Below, piece after piece: positions 32,401 to 34,707 of a DNA stretch of 34,707 nt (its first letter is position 1; each line of letters opens with the position of its first letter). Under the pieces are notes generated by a model. It was not told where the DNA came from. It did not search any database and worked only from the letters and a program-made list of their open reading frames with translations. Origin of the DNA: Polyangium aurulentum (GTDB taxonomy: Bacteria; Myxococcota_A; Polyangia; Polyangiales; Polyangiaceae); assembly GCA_945875545.1 (NCBI GenBank), contig CAMCKZ010000029.1, positions 1 to 34,707 of the forward strand. Reading direction: 5' to 3'. A program made the translations under genes and the position numbers.

Positions 32401-34707
32401 AATAGCTGCAACGTCTTCACCAGCACGTGCGCGGTCGGGAACGGAAGCGCCTGCGCCGGTGCGAACCAGTGCGGCTCCAATCAGTGCGCGGCGAGCGGAA
32501 GCTGCGTACCCGCGGGCGTGGCAAGTTGCTTCGCTGACAGCGATTGCGCGGCTTCGAGCTTCTGCCATCGCGGGACCTACACGTGCACGGCCGACCTCGC
32601 TCCGGGCGTGGCCGTTTCGAGCGACACCCTCCACGACGGCACCTGCGCCACCGCGGCAAACGTGTGTGCCAGCGGCTCGTGCAACACGAACACGAACACC
32701 TGCGCCGCGGCGGTTGGCGCGAGCTGCACCGCTGCGAACCAGTGCACCAACAATGTGTGTGGCACGAACAGTAAATGCGGCTTCACCGATGGCCAAGCCG
32801 GCTGCAGCGCGGCCACAGCGGCCCTGTGCCAATCGGGGGTTTGCAGCGCGAATGCAGGGTCGTGCGTTCCGGCGGCGAACGGCTGTTACGTCGACGCCGA
32901 CTGCGCGGGCGCAAGCCATTGCGACCGAAACACGCTGCTGTGCCAGGCTGATCTTGCGGCGGGCGCGCCTCTCCCCGTTGACGCCATCCACAGTGGAGTC
33001 TGCGGGCCAACCCTCGCGGGGCTTGTGTGTGTCACCGGTGCGTGCAACGCGGTTACCAACACGTGCGGTGAGCTAAACGGCGTCGCGTGCACGAGCGCCA
33101 ACCAGTGCACGGCGAACGTCTGCGGCGGCAACGCTCTCTGCGGACGCAACAACGGCGAGGGTGCCTGCACCGTAGCCACCGGTCCAGCGGTTTGCCAGTC
33201 GGGGGTTTGCAACAGCACGGCCGATGGTTCCGTGAGCGCCTGCATCCCCGAGGCAGCCGGCAGTTGCTACGTCGACGGCGATTGCGCGACCAGCGATTTC
33301 TGCGCCCGCAGCACGTTTACCTGCACGGCAAAACTTCCGTCGGGCACAGCTCTCCCGTTCGACTCCGTGCACAATACATGCACTGCCGCGGCGGTTAATG
33401 CGGCCTGCGTGACGGGCCTCTGCAACGCCACCGCGAACACCTGCGCCTCCGCCAACGTGGCCGTTTGCACCGCCCCAGCCCAATGCACGGTCAATACGTG
33501 CGGCACAAACGCCAAGTGCGGCGCGGCGAACGGCGATCCCGGGTGCACGGCCCTGAACGCCGCGACTCTCTGCCAGTCGGGTATTTGCTCGGCGGCAAGC
33601 GGCGCATGCATTCCCGCCGACGGCTGCTGGCTCGACGCCGACTGCCTCGCGGGCCAACATTGCAACCAACGGGCGTTCACGTGCGCGGCGGACCTCGAGC
33701 CCGGCATGGCGATTCCGACCGACGGACTCCACGACGGCCGCTGCGGTGGCGTAAACGCCGACGCCGTGTGTGTGTCTCGCCTCTGCAACGATGCCGCCAG
33801 CACCTGCGCAGCCCCAAACGGCGGCGACTGCGCGGTGGCCAACCAATGCGTGGTAAACGCCTGCGGCACCAACGGAAAGTGCGGACTCGCGGCGGGCCAA
33901 TCCGGCTGCAACGCTGCGAACGCCACGGTTTGCCAATCGCACACCTGCGGGGTTAGCGGTGTGTGTATACCCCAAGCAACGGGCAGTTGCTGGGCAGACG
34001 GCGATTGCGCGACGTCGCAGCACTGCAAACGCGACACGTTCACGTGCATCGGCGACCTCGCCGCGGGCGAACCCGTGCCGATGGACTCCCTTCACACGGG
34101 TATTTGCAGCGACGCAACGGCTCTGGCCACCTGCCTCTCGGGCTACTGCAATGCGGTGACCAACACCTGCGCATCGGTCAACAGCACACCATGTATTCGT
34201 GCGGGCCAATGCGCGGTAAACGTGTGTGGCAGCAACGGCAAATGCGGACTCAACGACGGGCAAAGCGGTTGCCTCGTCACCGGTGCCAGCTCCTGTCAAT
34301 CCGGCGCATGCAGCACGGGTGGCGTGTGCGTGCCCGCGGGCAAATGTTGGGACGACAGCGAGTGCGCGGCGGACCAATACTGCTCCCGGGCAACCTTCGC
34401 ATGCACAGCGAAAGCGCGGGCCGGCGAGCCCATCCCGAACGACGGACTTCACGACGGAAAATGCACCGAGGCGAACGCGAAGGCCACCTGCGCATCGGCT
34501 TTGTGCAACGCGGGCACCAACACGTGCGGCACAGAAAATGGCGTCGCGTGCACGGCCCCAGCCGAGTGCACGAGCAACATTTGTTCCACAGACGGAGCGT
34601 GTGGTTACGCCGCCGCCAAAGCGTGCACGTCGAACGCCGACTGCCGCAGCGGTGGGTGCGTCGAGGGTGCCTGCACGGTTCCCGGTGCCACGGTCTCGGG
34701 GCGAGGC
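26419..34707 (+). CDS. Giant surface lipoprotein: Ig/cadherin-like, C-type lectin, EGF and Cys-rich repeats (runs off window)
   Basis: One frame is open from the ATG at 26419 (GAGGA five bases upstream) to the right edge, 2763 codons without a stop; I translated it throughout. The N-terminus is a signal peptide with lipobox LSGC (about residue 24), followed by three LSPA repeats. Order, approximate residues: cadherin-like sandwich 84-190 (GVLTFTG..AAVYQTLLRSVTY); C-type-lectin-like 204-342; second cadherin-like 372-475; Ig-like Big_3 type 488-574; Cys-rich module 583-690; unassigned 695-980; three Ig-like units 983-1298, the first with a Ca-loop-like DDANTNGSLDAGE; calcium-binding EGF 1300-1339 (DIDEC); Cys-rich block 1346-1420; third cadherin-like 1425-1533; second lectin 1539-1676; Ig-like 1697-1790; then tandem Cys-rich modules 1795 to the edge. 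Likely a long extracellular adhesin or recognition protein; its ligand and C-terminal anchor are not visible. Confidence 0.93.
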   Translation, partial: MKSMERCAQLGPSMLAAMLFLSGCSGRVEHSDAKGVASSSAPLSPALSPALSPAALAEPGLTTIGTGAQGAVDDLVRNGVRTMAGEAIAVTVSGSALTTFASGSAATVIDPGLTVVSSVTIPGATVTLGAGFGAGDSLDGSLTGTTGITKAFSTTTGVLTFTGDGTAAVYQTLLRSVTYSSSSTTNASRTVTFGLGTAVAYSVNGHFYEVVSTTMGWSAARTAAAARSYLGLAGYLATITSADENAFVKAKLTASTVWFAANAPTTGCPRTWKWGAGPENGTDVCNNTASGTCSAIGGAFVNWATNEPNGCTSEGSTQMYTTDGKWNDLSGANNLGYLVEYGDMVGDPVLALSASHTLTQTYDDSVLTASSGTVTVAAGAAATVVDSLLTASATATVTSATVAITTGHVAAEDRLAVGTAGSLTAAYVTATGILTLSGSATAETYQAALRTVTYQNIVSPYPTVAARNIRFAFGSRTANRALQVTAAPTVTVSTSGASVLPGVSVTLTANLVPTAATGTVQFKSGSTNLGSPVSISAGAAAYTTSALAVGVHSITGVYNGVSPYTTSTSAVLSQTILGGAGQGTCTAANAAAVCSTGLCNTTTGTCALANAGSCTAANECTSNNCGSNSKCGLNDGQTGCTAGTATTVCQSGLCSTDNSHCISASGCWVDGDCTTAGQTCSAVNKVCVTAGVVSMATASDTGFSNTDGVTSVSLPTMRVTLGGTSAGAGDVVKLSNIGILLGQVTLTAAHITAGQVDVPLTTALLEAGSGGLTAAGVYWVDWTSQAGNNVFGTFTTASATVSVTLANTVAYQGVQLTGGTNYWVPGGPYISTGVAAPNRTDIIQFNLKGTRTLTFSEPVEGLYWAVVSMNGAGYQFNRDFDIVSQTGVANNPGYWGSGQMAKRTVIISDGSTRWELYAVSGEPHGVVRFKGAFSTMNWIALVDENWNGATLGIGTASAEIKAVGGGIFTAGGVLVAPVTQASVTVDQTAPVAPSAPALAAADDTGSSSTDGITSATSALTFSSFVEAGSYVTLFDDANTNGSLDAGEALVTDVQSTTGTFTTDISLAAGAHSLRAFVKDLAGNLGPVSAASAITIDTTKPTIQVGAPSVALTKSGAVTFLVTYADANAPASTLGSGNVSVTATGTAAATTITITGTGVTRTITVSGITGDGTLALTVQVGTGVDAAGNLALASGLTSAFAVDNTAPQAPVFTGFSPDSLPLGDSATTANTVVVSGTGEAGVTITIRDGGAVIGTVTTDGAGNFTHTIYSMATGAHSYTASAADALGNTSAWSNPLAVIGDIDECVAGTSSCSVQATCANTVGSFTCACIAPWTGNGTVCLAPIGVACSAANQCANGLCGTNGSCGLADGQAGCTASTAALCQSGVCGASGTNCIPSGGCYSSADCAAGQQCNSVTLACEIAPRLQVASGTTTYSAMGSPIAVDPALTAVGAPAVTGATVSIGAGFVAAEDTLAFANSNGITGTYNSTNGVLTLSGSATSAVYQAAMRSVTYSNSAGTLPATALRTVTFGLGTGLSNPSNGHFYEFVPTTMGWSAARTAAAARSYLGLAGYLATITSADENAFVKAKLTGTAWFGAYAPTTGCPRTWKWGAGPENGTDVCNNTVSGTCSAIGGAFVNWATNEPNGCTAEGSTQMYTVDGKWNDFTGTNNLGYLVEYGGMGADPTLTLYGSKSLQVKALPAVTVATSNAGAKVNTSLTFTATLARTTATGTVQFQIAGVAHGSPVTLVNGVALVSSVVLAAGNHTISAVYSGDTANQGSTGTLTNGQAVIKLNNTEGTCTAANAAATCATGVCSAAGTCGYALNEGPCSSANASTVCVSGSCSTANVCIPAGAGSCYVDTECTSSQFCRRSTYTCTAKLAVGVAIASDTLHNGTCTAANAAAVCTTGACNSVQNTCGAATGAACTATNQCAANACSSTGACVPSATACYNDGDCAGGLFCHRSSATCTAKYGAGVAVSNDTLHDGTCATAANVCATNSCNVFTSTCAVGNGSACAGANQCGSNQCAASGSCVPAGVASCFADSDCAASSFCHRGTYTCTADLAPGVAVSSDTLHDGTCATAANVCASGSCNTNTNTCAAAVGASCTAANQCTNNVCGTNSKCGFTDGQAGCSAATAALCQSGVCSANAGSCVPAANGCYVDADCAGASHCDRNTLLCQADLAAGAPLPVDAIHSGVCGPTLAGLVCVTGACNAVTNTCGELNGVACTSANQCTANVCGGNALCGRNNGEGACTVATGPAVCQSGVCNSTADGSVSACIPEAAGSCYVDGDCATSDFCARSTFTCTAKLPSGTALPFDSVHNTCTAAAVNAACVTGLCNATANTCASANVAVCTAPAQCTVNTCGTNAKCGAANGDPGCTALNAATLCQSGICSAASGACIPADGCWLDADCLAGQHCNQRAFTCAADLEPGMAIPTDGLHDGRCGGVNADAVCVSRLCNDAASTCAAPNGGDCAVANQCVVNACGTNGKCGLAAGQSGCNAANATVCQSHTCGVSGVCIPQATGSCWADGDCATSQHCKRDTFTCIGDLAAGEPVPMDSLHTGICSDATALATCLSGYCNAVTNTCASVNSTPCIRAGQCAVNVCGSNGKCGLNDGQSGCLVTGASSCQSGACSTGGVCVPAGKCWDDSECAADQYCSRATFACTAKARAGEPIPNDGLHDGKCTEANAKATCASALCNAGTNTCGTENGVACTAPAECTSNICSTDGACGYAAAKACTSNADCRSGGCVEGACTVPGATVSGRG
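26545..26580 (+). repeat. Twelve-base in-frame repeat after the lipobox
   Basis: CTGTCACCCGCA occurs three times in a row (last base G in the third), encoding LSPA-LSPA-LSPA just after the lipidated Cys of the giant protein. It forms part of the flexible linker between the lipid anchor and the first folded domain. Confidence 0.92.
27028..27444 (+). repeat. C-type-lectin-like domain, copy 1
   Basis: Encodes a C-type lectin-like fold: NGHFYEVV start, GYLATITSADENAFV, VWFA, WKWGAGPENGT, FVNWATNEPNGC, then GKWND and GYLVEYG at the end. The EPN triplet is the calcium/sugar-binding triplet of mannose-type lectins and WND the second calcium-site motif, so sugar binding is plausible. Four to six extra cysteines (GCPRT, VCNN, GTCS, NGC) may form bonds specific to this group. 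Its DNA is about 95 percent identical to 31033-31446 by my count. Confidence 0.85.
28168..28488 (+). repeat. Cys-rich module, full 16-cysteine form
   Basis: First occurrence of the Cys-rich unit, from GTCTAANAAAVC to VNKVCVTAG, with 16 cysteines in the order also seen near the C-terminal end. It stands alone, between an Ig-like domain and an unassigned domain, about 3.3 kb before the main array. Confidence 0.85.
30316..30435 (+). repeat. Calcium-binding EGF-like domain
   Basis: Encodes DIDECVAGTSSC, CANTVGSFTC and C.APWTGNGTVC: the calcium-binding DxDEC start, the hydroxylation-type Asn/aromatic region (CxNTxGSFxC) and six cysteines in EGF spacing. It is followed at once by a Cys-rich block that lacks its usual first four cysteines. 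Annotated as a domain within the giant protein. Confidence 0.85.
31033..31446 (+). repeat. C-type-lectin-like domain, copy 2
   Basis: Second lectin-like segment of the giant gene. Compared with 27028-27444 I count 19 base differences and one missing codon over about 414 bases. EPN and WND motifs are kept. The cadherin-like sequence just before it is related to that before copy 1 but far more diverged, so the lectin-coding DNA was copied or homogenised recently. Confidence 0.9.
31801..34707 (+). repeat. Tandem array of Cys-rich modules (nine, last incomplete)
   Basis: After the module beginning at 31801, units starting with LH(D/N)GxC (or IH/VH variants) begin at 32080, 32356, 32629, 32986, 33367, 33727, 34090 and 34447. 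Spacing is 92, 91, 119, 127, 120, 121 and 119 residues. The 31801, 32080 and 32356 units have 12 cysteines; the next five have 16, the extra four lying in an inserted block with CGTNxKCG..xGxxGC..xxCQSGVC. Every unit ends with C(Y/W)xDxDCAxxxxCxRxTxTC. The last unit changes pattern near the window edge. Confidence 0.9.

Noticed and set aside
33073-34452. 459-codon minus-strand frame opposite the Cys-rich array
   Set aside because: Its repeat-like pattern is only the mirror of the plus-strand modules; no start signal and no recognisable domain.
31801-34707. CRISPR-like or non-coding repeat array
   Set aside because: Periodicity is in the protein (cysteine spacing); the DNA units are diverged, in frame and of unequal length, without spacers.

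Overview
The window looks like a chromosomal segment of a Myxococcota (delta-type, fruiting/predatory) bacterium. It is GC-rich. It carries a protein with a MYXO-CTERM-type tail (Gly/Cys motif, hydrophobic stretch, Arg-rich end), followed directly by an outer-membrane beta-barrel protein of the kind found beside such proteins in myxobacteria. It is also rich in lipoproteins and has a GldA/F/G-like ABC system. No tRNA, rRNA, CRISPR array, transposase or phage gene was seen.

Layout. 1-78: signal peptide of a minus-strand gene cut by the left edge. 263-3388: SWIM plus SNF2 helicase. 3405-8705, minus strand: a cluster reading (in transcription order) predicted membrane anchor, sdhA, sdhB, subtilase lipoprotein. 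8704-10401: plus-strand lipoprotein with a helical N-terminus and a periplasmic-binding-like C-terminus. 10622-15331: ABC ATPase, ABC-2 permease, GldG-like protein and DUF4340 protein, a probable operon. 15537-18803, minus strand: a tight three-gene operon of a radical SAM/SPASM protein and the alpha and beta halves of a thiamine-diphosphate E1 dehydrogenase. 18882-20066: unknown protein, divergent from it. 20067-20659: non-coding, with a 22-base inverted repeat. 20660-22213: family 6 polysaccharide lyase lipoprotein. 22469-24469: MYXO-CTERM-type protein coupled to a beta-barrel protein. 24548-26074: three small unknown or DUF proteins and an intrinsic terminator. 26419 to the right edge: one uninterrupted reading frame of at least 2763 codons.

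The last gene is the most striking. It is a predicted surface lipoprotein built from bacterial Ig/cadherin-like sandwiches, two nearly identical C-type-lectin-like domains, a calcium-binding EGF-like domain and at least eleven cysteine-rich modules holding 12 or 16 cysteines each. The architecture suggests a long, disulfide-stiffened adhesin or recognition molecule. It resembles in concept (not in demonstrated homology) the lectin plus Cys-rich-stalk layout of the myxobacterial receptor TraA. A pentanucleotide repeat lies about 100 bases upstream of its start.

The second system of interest is the radical SAM-E1alpha-E1beta operon, which has no E2/E3 genes nearby and so is unlikely to be an ordinary 2-oxoacid dehydrogenase complex. 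A third point is the sdh cluster: the membrane protein in the sdhC position has only one histidine and cannot be a classical di-heme cytochrome b558 anchor.

Intergenic DNA shares short purine/pyrimidine-alternating GCGTATG/CGCATAC-type stretches at five places. Start sites were chosen by Shine-Dalgarno match and domain boundaries; all functions are inferred from motifs read by eye.
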